Below are positions 9,644 to 17,828 of a stretch of 54,902 nt of DNA, piece after piece (positions within the stretch are counted from its first letter, which is position 1; each line of letters starts with the position of its first letter). The notes below the pieces were generated by a model. That model was given only the letters and a program-made list of their open reading frames with translations. It was not told the origin of the DNA and ran no database searches. The position numbers and the translations under genes are program-made. Source of the DNA: an uncultured Ruminiclostridium sp. (GTDB taxonomy: Bacteria; Bacillota; Clostridia; Oscillospirales; Ruminococcaceae); contig CALXIO010000016.1 in assembly GCA_944388385.1 (NCBI GenBank), positions 1 to 54,902 of the forward strand, written 5' to 3'.

Positions 9644-10199
9644 TAATAAAAGAGGCGGTAAAAACACAAGCTACTGTATCGCCTTAAGCGGTATATTAAG
9701 CGCTATTTGTGTTGTGCTTATGTTCTGCACAGGCATTATTCCCATAGGTATATATATTCTCCCGGCAGTATGCTCCCTTGTAATATGGATAGTATTCAGA
9801 GAGCTTGGCAGAAAGTGGGCGTTTATGTGCTACGGAAGTGTGGCACTTCTTACTGTGCTTCTTACTCCGGAAATGGAATCGAAGCTGTTATTTGCCGCAT
9901 TTTTCGGCTACTACCCTGTTATAAGGGATCTGCTTTGTAAAATAAAGCCGGGATTTTTATCCGGTATTGCAAGGTTTCTGGTGTTTAATATTCCCTGTAT
10001 TATAATTTATGCTCTTATGATGAATGTAATGGGCATGGGGGATTTACTGGAGGACTTTGCGGACTTCGGACAGTTTGCGGTGCTTATCTTCTGGGCGCTG
10101 GGTAATTTTATATTTATCTGCTATGATATATTTTTCAGTCAGATGCCCTTTTTATATGATAAGCTGTTAAGAAATAAAATAAGCAGGCTATTGAGATAA
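9636..10199 (+). CDS. Small integral membrane protein of unknown function
   Basis: 187 residues with about five hydrophobic segments: ALSGILSAICVVLMFCTGI, IYILPAVCSLVIWIVF, FMCYGSVALLTVLL, FLVFNIPCIIIYALMM and FAVLIFWALGNFIFICYDI. Length, topology and the start (ALSGILSAICVVLMF) resemble ECF-type substrate-binding membrane proteins, but no specific family motif was recognised. The ATG overlaps the tyrA stop region by eight bases, so the two are co-translated. A terminator follows at once. Function not assigned. Confidence 0.75.
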   Translation: MPDNKRGGKNTSYCIALSGILSAICVVLMFCTGIIPIGIYILPAVCSLVIWIVFRELGRKWAFMCYGSVALLTVLLTPEMESKLLFAAFFGYYPVIRDLLCKIKPGFLSGIARFLVFNIPCIIIYALMMNVMGMGDLLEDFADFGQFAVLIFWALGNFIFICYDIFFSQMPFLYDKLLRNKISRLLR

Positions 10200-10203
10200 A
10201 AAT

Positions 10204-10236
10204 AAGACCAACCTTTGCGGTTGGTCTTTTTCTTTT
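10204..10236 (+). terminator. Rho-independent terminator after the tyrA operon
   Basis: Ten-base stem AAGACCAACC / GGTTGGTCTT with a TTTGC loop, followed by TTTCTTTT. It abuts the end of the convergent AraC gene. Confidence 0.9.
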
Positions 10237-11035
10237 AAAATGCCTTATTTGATGATATACGGTATTCCCTTGGGCTTTTTTCTGTATGTAATTTAAATCT
10301 CCTGCTGAAATATAAGGGGTCGTTATACCCCACCCTTGCCGCTATTTCGCCTATTGGCATAAGGGATGAACGCAGAAGCTGTTTTGCGGTTTTAATTCTT
10401 ATATTGTCCTGATACTGCTGCATGGAGATACCCTCCCTTGCTTTAAACAATGCCGCAAGCCGTTTGTAGCTTAAAAAGAATTTCCTTTCCAGCTCCTTTG
10501 AGGAAAAGGGCTTTGATATATTTTCCCTTAAAAAGGCCTTTATCCTTTCACAAAGGCTGTCCTGTGTAAGCTCAGAATTGTAAAAGGCTATCCGCCCTAA
10601 AAGCTCGGCAAATTCGCTGTTGCAGTTCCATTGGCTTAGTATGGTATTCTGACAGCGGTTTTTATAATAGTCGCTTATTGATTTTTCAAGGGGGCTGTCA
10701 GCAAGTCCGGACAGCTTTTTTGGGAGTGTTATATAGCTTGTTTTGTTTTGCCATGGGATTTCATCAAAGTAAAAATGGGCATAAAACCAGCTTGTGCCCT
10801 TTGGGATTTCGTGTTTTCCGAAATGGTGTACCCCATGCTTTAAAAACAGCAGTTCCCCCTTATGCAGTTCATAGTCAATATCATCCTCGGTAACATATAT
10901 TACACCCTCATATACATATATCACCACATTGAAATCAAGTACCCTGTCGGCATGATAAAAGGACTCAGGGGTACAAAGGGTGTTGCAGTCCACCACCACC
11001 GGCATTCTGAAATTGTTAAATACTATTTCGTTCAA
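10235..11035 (-). CDS. AraC-family transcriptional regulator with cupin sensor domain
   Basis: 266 residues. The N-terminal 150 residues resemble the AraC ligand-binding cupin (FNVVIYVYEGVIYVTEDDIDYELHKGELLFLKHGVHH). The C-terminal domain has two helix-turn-helices: SKELERKFFLSYKRLAALFKA and IGEIAARVGYNDPLYFSRRFK, ending KSPREYR as in AraC. The start is TTG at 11035, with GGAG seven bases upstream. It is divergent from the GH127 gene across a 99-base gap, so it most likely controls arabinoside hydrolase expression in response to a sugar; the ligand is inferred. Confidence 0.87.
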   Translation of the reverse strand: MNEIVFNNFRMPVVVDCNTLCTPESFYHADRVLDFNVVIYVYEGVIYVTEDDIDYELHKGELLFLKHGVHHFGKHEIPKGTSWFYAHFYFDEIPWQNKTSYITLPKKLSGLADSPLEKSISDYYKNRCQNTILSQWNCNSEFAELLGRIAFYNSELTQDSLCERIKAFLRENISKPFSSKELERKFFLSYKRLAALFKAREGISMQQYQDNIRIKTAKQLLRSSLMPIGEIAARVGYNDPLYFSRRFKLHTEKSPREYRISSNKAF

Positions 11036-11068
11036 GATAATTCTCCATATTTATAAGACTATTTTCCA

Positions 11069-11097
11069 TTAAAAATAGGATTTAATAAGATTATAAT
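11069..11097 (+). promoter_or_regulatory. Candidate activator-dependent promoter of the GH127 gene
   Basis: A perfect TATAAT (11092-11097) has only a weak TTAAAA at -35 (11069-11074, spacer 17). A good -10 with a poor -35 fits a promoter needing an activator, here plausibly the divergent AraC protein. Confidence 0.45.
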
Positions 11098-11134
11098 ACA
11101 TATAAACAATATTGTCAATATAGGGGGATTTATT

Positions 11135-13030
11135 ATGGCATATAGTGAAATTAAAATCAGCGCATATAAGCCGGAGGGGTTTTTGAAAAGCTACACAGAG
11201 CTTGTAAGAAAGAAAATGCTTCCCTATCAGTACAGGGTAATGAAGGATGATGAGGGCTGTGAAAAAAGCGGTGTTTTCAGCAATTTCATCAATGCCGCAA
11301 AGGTACTGAAGGGTGAAAAGGCTGGCCCCTTTTACGGCATGGTTTTCCAGGACAGCGATGCCGGAAAATGGATCGAGGCTGTGGGGTATTCCCTTGCATT
11401 ATCCTCGGATAAGCAGCTTGAAGATAAGACAGATGAGCTTATAGACCTTATAGCAAATGCCCAGGACAAGGACGGCTATCTTGATACCTATTTTACCATT
11501 TCCAATAAGGAAAAGCGCTGGACTAACCTTCTTGAAGCCCATGAATTATACTGCGCAGGACACCTTATTGAGGGGGCTTGCGCCTACTATGAGGCCACAG
11601 GCAAGGACAAGCTCTTATCTGTAGTGGTGAAGAATGCCCTGCATATATATGATAAGTTTATAACTGAGAAAAAGGAGGGCTACCCCGGACACCCGGAAAT
11701 TGAGCTTGCTCTTTTGAAGCTGTACCGCATAACCGGTGAGGAAAAATTCCTGGAGCTATCTAAGCACTTTATTGATGTGAGGGGTGCGGACAGGGAATAT
11801 TACAAAAAGGAAAAAGAAAGCCGTAACTGGAGTGTATGGGGAAATAATGCGGAGGATAATTATTATCAGCAAAGCCATGCCCCGGTAAGAGAACAGACTG
11901 ATGCTGTAGGTCATGCGGTAAGGGCAGTGTATCTATATACAGCCATGGCGGATTTATCCGCTGAAACCGGGGATAATTCCCTTTATGATGCCTGCAAAAG
12001 ATTGTGGAGAAGCATTGTTGATAAGAAGCTGTATATCACAGGGGGCATAGGCTCGGTTTTTCAAGGGGAGTCATTCAGTGCGGACTATCACCTGCCCTCA
12101 GATACCGCGTATAGTGAAACCTGCGCCGCTATCGGCCTTATGTTCTTTGCCCAGCGTATGCTTAAAAATGAGGTAAAGGGAGAATACGGGGATGTAATGG
12201 AACAGGCATTTTATAATACGGTGCTTTCCGGCATTGAGCTTACGGGAAAGGCATTTTATTATGCAAATCCCCTGGAGGCTGTACCGGGAATATCCGGCTG
12301 TACCGCTACCCATTGGCATGACAAGATAACAAGACCCGGCTGGCACGCCTGCGCTTGCTGTCCGCCTAATGCCGCAAGAACAATTTCCTCTATCGGAAAA
12401 TATGCCTACGGCGAAAATAACGATACTGTATTCTGTCATTTATATGCCGCAGGTGAGGTTAATTTCAGCAATGGTATAAGTCTTTCCTGCAAAACAGAAT
12501 ACCCCTACAGCGCAGATGTTGATTATAAAATCAAGGGTAATGGCATACTGGCGGTGAGAATTCCCCATTGGAGTAAAAATACCACGGTATATAAAAATAA
12601 CTCCCCTATTTCCCCGGAAATAAAGGAGGGCTATGCTTATATCAAGGCTTCGGATAATGACGAAATAAGGCTTTGCCTTGATATGACCCCGAGGATTGTA
12701 TACCCTTCGGAGAAATTATATAATCTTTCCGGCAAGGGGGCAATATGCAAAGGTCCTTTGGTGTACTGCTTTGAGGGAGTGGATAATAATGGTAAGGTGC
12801 TTAATGCCTTTATTGACGGAAATTCTTCCATAGAGGCTGAGGATTTTGACATTCCCCTTTCAACCGGCACTAAAAGGCTTAAAATAAAGGGATATATAAG
12901 AAAAACGGCAGAGGGACTTTACTCTGATAAAAAGCCGGAAATAATCCCCGCTGAGCTTTATGCAATACCCTATTTTCTCTGGGCTAACAGAGGGGAAAAT
13001 CAGATGAGGGTATGGATGGACATAAGGTAG
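11135..13030 (+). CDS. GH127 beta-L-arabinofuranosidase
   Basis: Releases beta-linked L-arabinofuranose from plant glycoproteins or arabino-oligosaccharides. 631 residues, close to the 658 of bifidobacterial HypBA1. The zinc/nucleophile site is intact: SETC (Glu328, Cys330) and CACCPPNAAR (Cys408, Cys409), matching Glu338, Cys340, Cys417 and Cys418 of HypBA1. An (alpha/alpha)6-barrel region precedes a beta-rich C-terminal half. No signal peptide, so it acts inside the cell on imported sugars. RBS is AGGGGGA before ATG 11135. No transporter lies beside it. Confidence 0.92.
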   Translation: MAYSEIKISAYKPEGFLKSYTELVRKKMLPYQYRVMKDDEGCEKSGVFSNFINAAKVLKGEKAGPFYGMVFQDSDAGKWIEAVGYSLALSSDKQLEDKTDELIDLIANAQDKDGYLDTYFTISNKEKRWTNLLEAHELYCAGHLIEGACAYYEATGKDKLLSVVVKNALHIYDKFITEKKEGYPGHPEIELALLKLYRITGEEKFLELSKHFIDVRGADREYYKKEKESRNWSVWGNNAEDNYYQQSHAPVREQTDAVGHAVRAVYLYTAMADLSAETGDNSLYDACKRLWRSIVDKKLYITGGIGSVFQGESFSADYHLPSDTAYSETCAAIGLMFFAQRMLKNEVKGEYGDVMEQAFYNTVLSGIELTGKAFYYANPLEAVPGISGCTATHWHDKITRPGWHACACCPPNAARTISSIGKYAYGENNDTVFCHLYAAGEVNFSNGISLSCKTEYPYSADVDYKIKGNGILAVRIPHWSKNTTVYKNNSPISPEIKEGYAYIKASDNDEIRLCLDMTPRIVYPSEKLYNLSGKGAICKGPLVYCFEGVDNNGKVLNAFIDGNSSIEAEDFDIPLSTGTKRLKIKGYIRKTAEGLYSDKKPEIIPAELYAIPYFLWANRGENQMRVWMDIR

Positions 13031-13070
13031 CATGGGTATTTTAACTATTTCAGAGCCTTTAATTTCGGTT

Positions 13071-13119
13071 AAAATAACGATATAAAAATCTGCGATTTTC
13101 CTTGAAATATCGTTATTTT
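13071..13119. repeat. 13-bp perfect inverted repeat between the GH127 and GH51 genes
   Basis: AAAATAACGATAT (13071-13083) and its exact complement ATATCGTTATTTT (13107-13119) flank a 23-base loop. A T run continues from the right arm. It may terminate GH127 transcription or be an operator for GH51: the right arm overlaps a possible -35 TTGAAA (13103-13108), with TATAAT-like -10 sequences at 13122-13133. The two readings cannot be separated by eye. Confidence 0.5.
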
Positions 13120-13169
13120 TAATATAATATAATAACTAAGAAATAATAAAATCACGAAAGGACGATTTT

Positions 13170-14639
13170 ATGAAAAAGATAAGACTTACAGTAAACCCCG
13201 GCGACGAAAAATCCTTGATACATAAGGAGATATACTCTAACTTTTCAGAGCATCTGGGAAGATGTATCTATGAGGGTATCTATGTGGGAGAAAACAGCGA
13301 TATTCCAAACATCGAGGGCTACAGAAAGGATGTTATAGATTTCTTTAAGAAAATCAAGCTTCCAATACTTCGTTGGCCCGGCGGTTGCTTTGCAGACGAA
13401 TATCATTGGCGTGACGGCATAGGAGAAAAATCCGGCCGTAAAAAGATGATAAATACCCATTGGGGCGGCCTTGTTGAGGATAACAGCTTCGGCACCCATG
13501 AATTTATGAGATTTTGTGAGCTGGTTGGCTGTGAACCCTATATTTCCGGTAATGTGGGAAGCGGTACTGTTGAGGAGCTTTCAAACTGGATAGAATATAT
13601 GACCTTTGACGGCATTTCCCCCCTTGCTAACGAAAGAAAGAAGAACGGCAGAGAACAGCCCTGGAAATTAAAGTATCTCGGCATAGGCAATGAAAGCTGG
13701 GGCTGTGGCGGATGTATGACACCTGAGTATTACTGCGGTGAATACAGAAAGTATGCCACATATTGCCGTAATTACAGCGGAAATGAGCTTTTCAAGATCG
13801 CCTGCGGACCTAGTGCGGATGATTACCATTGGATGGAGGTAGTTATGCAGAATATCCGCTGGATGGTAAACGGCATTTCCCTCCACTATTACACACTTCC
13901 CACAAATGACTGGGGTCATAAGGGCAGTGCTACCGAGTTTGATGATAAGGAATACTATGACACAATCAGAAACACCCTTAAAATGGAGGAGCTGGTTACC
14001 CGTCACGGCGAGATAATGAACCGCTTTGACCCCGAAAAGAAAATTGCTCTTGTGGTGGATGAATGGGGTACATGGTATGACGTTGAGCCCGGAACAAATC
14101 CCGGATTTTTATATCAGCAGAATACAATGCGTGATGCTATTGTTGCGGCTGTAAATCTCAACATCTTCAACAATCATTCCGACAGAGTACATATTGCAAA
14201 TATTGCCCAGGCGGTAAATGTACTTCAGGCTATACTTTTAACTGAGGGTGACAAGACAGTTACCACCCCCACCTATCATGTATTTGATATGTATACTCCC
14301 CATATGGATGCTACCCTTGTATATTCCCACATGGAAAATGAGGATGTGGCAGACGGCGTACCTGCCCTTTCCTACAGCGCAAGTAAAAAGGACAATGAGG
14401 TTACCGTAACTATTTCAAACTGCTCTCTTACTGAGGAATATTCTGTTGATACCTCCTTTGGCTTTGAGAAAATAACCTCAGGCAAGGGTAGAATTTTAAC
14501 AGCAGAGGCTCACAGCTACAACAACTTTGAAAACCCCGACAGAGTTACTGTTAAGGAGCTTGAGGTCAAGGTAGAAAACGGCAAGGCTGTATTTACTCTC
14601 CCTGCCTGCTGTGTTGTTACTGTTACATTAACAATATGA
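13170..14639 (+). CDS. abfA: GH51 alpha-L-arabinofuranosidase
   Basis: Retaining exo-hydrolase removing alpha-L-arabinofuranosyl units from arabinan and arabinoxylan oligomers. 489 residues, the usual size of intracellular GH51 enzymes: a TIM barrel, then a beta-sandwich ending [23 protein letters not shown]. The acid/base Glu is in [11 protein letters not shown] (E175), the nucleophile in [10 protein letters not shown] (E298), and the [19 protein letters not shown] substrate loop is conserved. No signal peptide. RBS GAAAGGACGA is about six bases before ATG 13170. Its stop overlaps the DUF6171 start (ATGA). Confidence 0.95.
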   Translation: MKKIRLTVNPGDEKSLIHKEIYSNFSEHLGRCIYEGIYVGENSDIPNIEGYRKDVIDFFKKIKLPILRWPGGCFADEYHWRDGIGEKSGRKKMINTHWGGLVEDNSFGTHEFMRFCELVGCEPYISGNVGSGTVEELSNWIEYMTFDGISPLANERKKNGREQPWKLKYLGIGNESWGCGGCMTPEYYCGEYRKYATYCRNYSGNELFKIACGPSADDYHWMEVVMQNIRWMVNGISLHYYTLPTNDWGHKGSATEFDDKEYYDTIRNTLKMEELVTRHGEIMNRFDPEKKIALVVDEWGTWYDVEPGTNPGFLYQQNTMRDAIVAAVNLNIFNNHSDRVHIANIAQAVNVLQAILLTEGDKTVTTPTYHVFDMYTPHMDATLVYSHMENEDVADGVPALSYSASKKDNEVTVTISNCSLTEEYSVDTSFGFEKITSGKGRILTAEAHSYNNFENPDRVTVKELEVKVENGKAVFTLPACCVVTVTLTI

Positions 14640-14887
14640 ACAGACCTATCTGCCCCAGATGTGAAATAAATTCACAGGATAAAGAGGAAATCGAAAGGAT
14701 AATAGCACAGAGAATAGAATTGCTCGGCGAAAACAGGGCTGATGATGAGCTGTATAAAAGCAGGCTTTCTGTTTGCAGCCGTTGTGATAAGCTGATTGAG
14801 GGCACCTGTGTGCTGTGCGGCTGTTATGTGAAATTAAGAGCGGCAAAGATAAATCAGCATTGTCCTTTGAGTAGGGATGTGTGGTGA
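14636..14887 (+). CDS. DUF6171-type small cysteine-rich protein
   Basis: 83 residues with Cys pairs spaced like zinc ribbons: CPRC near residue 6, then CSRC, CVLCGC and a final HCPL. This matches the DUF6171 pattern, known only as small putative metal-binding proteins in Clostridia. The ATG overlaps the GH51 stop (ATGA) and the gene is followed by a strong terminator, so it is the last gene of the arabinosidase transcript. Any link to arabinose use is positional only. Confidence 0.75.
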   Translation: MNRPICPRCEINSQDKEEIERIIAQRIELLGENRADDELYKSRLSVCSRCDKLIEGTCVLCGCYVKLRAAKINQHCPLSRDVW

Positions 14888-14891
14888 AATA

Positions 14892-14924
14892 AAAACCGGA
14901 GAAGCTGCTTCTCCGGTTTTATTT
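14892..14924 (+). terminator. Rho-independent terminator after the GH51/DUF6171 operon
   Basis: Thirteen-base stem AAAACCGGAGAAG / CTTCTCCGGTTTT, loop CTG, followed by a T-rich stretch. Confidence 0.92.
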
Positions 14925-14946
14925 TATAAAAAATTTCCCTCCCCCC

Positions 14947-14975
14947 TTGACAAAAAAATTTCCTTATGCTAAAAT
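14947..14975 (+). promoter_or_regulatory. Strong SigA-type promoter of the PNPOx-MATE operon
   Basis: TTGACA (14947-14952), 17-base spacer, TAAAAT (14970-14975). Transcription would start near 14982, giving a 5' leader of just over 100 bases. Confidence 0.85.
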
Positions 14976-15089
14976 ATCAGCGTAGTAAATAAACTTGCCG
15001 CCGGGTAAGTAGTCAGCATTGAATTTGCATCAGAAGGCCTTAGAAGATGCAAACCAGTGCTTTTTTTATTTTCAGAAAAAGGTGATATA
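14976..15089 (+). promoter_or_regulatory. Structured 5' leader with intrinsic terminator (candidate riboswitch or attenuator)
   Basis: Between the promoter and the PNPOx start the leader holds a small hairpin, CTTGCC-GCCG-GGTAAG (about 14994-15009), then a long stem, GCATTGAATTTGCATC (15016-15031) with GATGCAAACCAGTGC (15046-15060), followed by seven T (15061-15067). That is a full intrinsic terminator inside the 5' UTR, about 20 bases before the ribosome site AAAAAGGTGAT. Such placement implies conditional read-through. I did not recognise a known aptamer; guanidine-I, fluoride, THF and c-di-GMP consensus cores are not evident. Confidence 0.6.
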
Positions 15090-15605
15090 ATGTTCAGAAA
15101 ATTAAGAAGATCAAATCAGCAGATGACCTTACAGGAATGTGAGGAGCTTTTAAACAAAGGAACTGAGGGAGTTCTTGCTCTTTGCGGAGACGGGGGTTAC
15201 CCCTATGCCCTGCCTATAAACTACATATATAAGGACGGGGCTGTTTATTTTCATTGTGGTAAAATGGGACACAAGATAGACGCTATAAGAAATAATCCCA
15301 AGGCGTCCTTTTGTGTTATAGGCGGAAAAGAGGTAATTCCGGATAAATACACCACCAAATACAGCAGCGTTATTGTTTTCGGCAAAATGACAGAATTATA
15401 TGAGGGGGAGGAATTTTTCTCCGCCATACATGATTTTACCTACAAATTTGTACCAAACGGCACAGCGCAGGACTATCAGAATGAGCTTGCCAAGGATATT
15501 AAGGGGCTTTGCATATTAAAGCTGACCCCTGAGCATATAAGCGGTAAAATGGGTAGAGAAATGCTTAAAGAAAAAAACAAGGAGATATATTATGACAAAG
15601 ACTGA
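15090..15605 (+). CDS. Pyridoxamine 5'-phosphate oxidase-like (NimA-type) flavoprotein
   Basis: 171 residues of the split-barrel FMN-binding fold. The N-terminus (MTLQECEELLNKGTEGVLAL) and PYALPINYIYKDGAVYFHCG, followed by GHKIDAI and a beta-rich core with FVPNG, are typical of the NimA/PNPOx-like group, some of which reduce nitro compounds. The start at 15090 follows AAAAAGGTGAT; an in-frame GTG at 15057 lies in the terminator hairpin and is rejected. It overlaps the MATE gene by 14 bases, suggesting joint detoxification. True PNPOx activity in pyridoxal synthesis is unlikely. Confidence 0.82.
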   Translation: MFRKLRRSNQQMTLQECEELLNKGTEGVLALCGDGGYPYALPINYIYKDGAVYFHCGKMGHKIDAIRNNPKASFCVIGGKEVIPDKYTTKYSSVIVFGKMTELYEGEEFFSAIHDFTYKFVPNGTAQDYQNELAKDIKGLCILKLTPEHISGKMGREMLKEKNKEIYYDKD

Positions 15606-16908
15606 AAGCGTTTTCGGTTCATTTGCTAAGTATGTATCACTTAATATTCTGGGTATGCTGGCATTATCCTGCTATATCTTAGCAGACACCCTTTTTGTAT
15701 CCTTGGGACTTGGACCTAACGGTCTTACCTCCCTTAATCTGGCTATTCCCGTATATAACTTTATTCACGGCAGCGGACTTATGATAGGTATCGGCGGCGC
15801 TACCATATATTCCATAAAGAAAAGCCGTGGGGATGATAATGAGGCTAATAAGGTATTTACAAACAGCCTGTATCTTGCAGGAATATTCGCCCTTGTGTTT
15901 GTGCTTGTGGGAATTTTCCTTTCCGGTACCATAACTGCTCTTATGGGGGCTGATGAAGCGGTATATGATGACACTAAAACCTATATGACGGTTATACTGC
16001 TTTTCTCCCCTGCCTTTATTATGAATAATGTGCTTCTCAGTTTCGTGAGAAATGACGGTGCGCCTCAGCTTTCCATGGCGGCTATGATAACAGGCAGTCT
16101 TTCTAATGTACTATTGGACTGGGTATTTATTTTCCCCTGTAATATGGGAATATTCGGTGCGGTATTTGCCACCGGTCTTGCCCCCTTAGTCAGTATCGGG
16201 GTAATGTCCGTTTATTTCTTCCAAAAGAAAAATAAATTTCAGCCAGTTAAAACAAGCCCTATTCCTCTTGTTATGGGAAGGAGTCTTTCAAGCGGTCTGC
16301 CCTCTCTTTTAACTGAGGTTTCCTCCGGGGTGGTTATTATAGTATTTAATTCCATAATGCTTAGTCTTAAAGGAAATGAGGGCGTGGCGGCATACGGTGT
16401 TATTGCAAATATATCCCTTGTGGTAATTGCTATCTTTACAGGTATTGCACAGGGTATACAGCCCCTTATAAGTAAATTCCAGGGACTGTGCAAAAAGGCT
16501 GAAATAAGCCTTGTGGTGCGATATTCACTTATAGCCGAAATAATTTTCGCCGTGGCTGTAATAGTGGGGGTATTCCTTTTTAATTCGCAGATCACCGCCA
16601 TATTCAACAGCCAGAATAACAGGATGCTTCAGCAGATAGCTGAGGAGGGCATGGTAATTTACTTCCTCGGTACTATTCCCGTGGGTATAAATGTAATACT
16701 TTCCATGTATTTTACCTCCACGGAAAATGCCCTGCCGGCTCATATAATATCTGCATTAAGGGGATTTATTATAATCATCCCTGCCGCATTTATTCTCTCT
16801 GAGCTTTTTGCCGAAACCGGTGTATGGACGGCATTCCCCCTTACGGAGGGGCTTGTTATGATATTCAGCTTTGTAATGTATTTTATTGCAAAGAGGAAAA
16901 ATGTATAA
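15592..16908 (+). CDS. MATE family multidrug efflux transporter
   Basis: 438 residues with about twelve membrane helices in two six-helix halves. The N-terminus (FAKYVSLNILGMLALSCYILADTLFVSLGLGPNGLTSLNLAIPVY) and the equivalent second half (SGLPSLLTEVSSGVVIIVFN) match MatE proteins, which exchange cationic compounds for Na+ or H+. RBS AAGGAGATATATT precedes the ATG. It is translationally coupled to the flavoprotein and governed by the same leader. Substrate unknown; the pairing with a NimA-like protein suggests a toxic aromatic or nitro compound, which is inference. Confidence 0.9.
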   Translation: MTKTESVFGSFAKYVSLNILGMLALSCYILADTLFVSLGLGPNGLTSLNLAIPVYNFIHGSGLMIGIGGATIYSIKKSRGDDNEANKVFTNSLYLAGIFALVFVLVGIFLSGTITALMGADEAVYDDTKTYMTVILLFSPAFIMNNVLLSFVRNDGAPQLSMAAMITGSLSNVLLDWVFIFPCNMGIFGAVFATGLAPLVSIGVMSVYFFQKKNKFQPVKTSPIPLVMGRSLSSGLPSLLTEVSSGVVIIVFNSIMLSLKGNEGVAAYGVIANISLVVIAIFTGIAQGIQPLISKFQGLCKKAEISLVVRYSLIAEIIFAVAVIVGVFLFNSQITAIFNSQNNRMLQQIAEEGMVIYFLGTIPVGINVILSMYFTSTENALPAHIISALRGFIIIIPAAFILSELFAETGVWTAFPLTEGLVMIFSFVMYFIAKRKNV

Positions 16909-16910
16909 AA

Positions 16911-16947
16911 AAATTTCCCGTTTATAAAAACGGGAAATTTCTTTTTT
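16911..16947 (+). terminator. Terminator after the MATE gene (possibly bidirectional)
   Basis: Stem AAATTTCCCGTTT (16911-16923) with AAACGGGAAATTT (16928-16940), followed by CTTTTTT. It lies directly against the end of the convergent DUF1540 gene. Confidence 0.88.
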
Positions 16948-17116
16948 AGGATTTTAACTCAAAGGATTCACAGTCGGTACAAGCCTTTTCGGTGGGGTTA
17001 GCTTCATGAGTGCCGATGGAAATTCTGTCAAGGGAGCAGTAGTCATCACAACAGCAATGGTACTTGCAGTTCTTGATAGTGCAGTAAATACTCTTGTTAG
17101 CGTTTTGTGTGTTCAT
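16946..17116 (-). CDS. DUF1540 small cysteine-rich protein
   Basis: A 56-residue gene that is easy to miss. It begins MNTQNANKSIYCTIKNCKYH and contains Cys at about 12, 17, 21-23, 27, 46 and 49, ending CTDCESFELKS. The pattern C-x4-C-x3-CCC followed by a C-terminal C-x2-C is that of DUF1540, short putative metal-binding proteins common in spore-forming Firmicutes. GAGGTAAAAAG sits at ideal distance from the ATG at 17114-17116. Function unknown. It is monocistronic or reads from the upstream HAD gene through the hairpin at 17141-17163. Confidence 0.8.
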   Translation of the reverse strand: MNTQNANKSIYCTIKNCKYHCCCDDYCSLDRISIGTHEANPTEKACTDCESFELKS

Positions 17117-17140
17117 CTTTTTACCTCATATAAAAAATTT

Positions 17141-17163
17141 AAGCGTAGGTGTTTCCTACGCTT
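17141..17163 (-). terminator. Hairpin between the HAD and DUF1540 genes
   Basis: Nine-base stem AAGCGTAGG / CCTACGCTT with a five-base loop. On the minus strand it is followed by AAATTTTTTATA, so it probably terminates the udp-HAD transcript. Confidence 0.65.
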
Positions 17164-17180
17164 TTATTATGTCCTTTATT

Positions 17181-17828
17181 TTATAAAATATAATCGGTAA
17201 TATCGGAAAATTTTTCCGCTATAAAATCAGCGCCGTATTCTGTAAGCTCCTGTCTTGTACCGAATCCGCATAAAACACCTATTGATGAAATGCCGGTTTT
17301 CTTAGCGCCTATAATATCGTACTTTCTGTCCCCTACTAAAACGGCTGTGGATTTATCCTTTATATCCGCATTTTCAAAAACATAGTCAATGACCTGCCAT
17401 TTTTCATCTCTGCCGAATTTTAAATCAGCGCCCCCTAAAAAATCAAAATACTTTGTTATATCAAAATAATCAAGGACTATCTTTGCAAAATGAAGGGGCT
17501 TTGAGGTGGCAAGATATATCTTTTTTCCCCTTTCGGAAAGTAATTTCAGGGTAGGCTCTACACCCTCAATAAGGCTACATTCATATACGCCCTTTTCGTT
17601 GTATCTCTCCCGGTAATAACTGATTGCCAGTTTTGCCTTTTCCTCAGAAAGTCCGTAAATAGAAGTAAAGGATTCAAGAAGGGGCGGACCTATGAATTTT
17701 TTAAGTACATCAGGGTTATCCTCCTTTATGCCAAGACGGGAAAGCCCATAGGCTACCGATTTTGATACCCCCTCATAGGTGTTGGTAAGAGTGCCGTCAA
17801 GATCAAAAAGTATATGCTCAAATGCCAT
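17181..17828 (-). CDS. HAD-superfamily phosphatase (phosphoglycolate phosphatase-like)
   Basis: 215 residues. The HAD motifs are in order: FDLDGTLTNT with the nucleophile Asp, a helical cap (GLSRLGIKEDNP, FIGPPLLESF), YLATSKP with the motif II residue, KP and then VGDRKYDIIGAKKTGI with the motif IV acids. The cap and length match the Gph/PpaX group. It overlaps the uridine phosphorylase gene by 11 bases, so a nucleotide or sugar phosphate substrate is possible. Substrate not determinable from sequence. Confidence 0.85.
   Translation of the reverse strand: MAFEHILFDLDGTLTNTYEGVSKSVAYGLSRLGIKEDNPDVLKKFIGPPLLESFTSIYGLSEEKAKLAISYYRERYNEKGVYECSLIEGVEPTLKLLSERGKKIYLATSKPLHFAKIVLDYFDITKYFDFLGGADLKFGRDEKWQVIDYVFENADIKDKSTAVLVGDRKYDIIGAKKTGISSIGVLCGFGTRQELTEYGADFIAEKFSDITDYIL

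Noticed and set aside
10678..11056. Plus-strand ORFs opposite the AraC gene
   Set aside because: They overlap a well-supported gene with AraC motifs, and have no ribosome sites or known domains.
15057..15089. GTG start for the PNPOx-like protein
   Set aside because: It is in the terminator arm and T run, with the real ribosome site further downstream.
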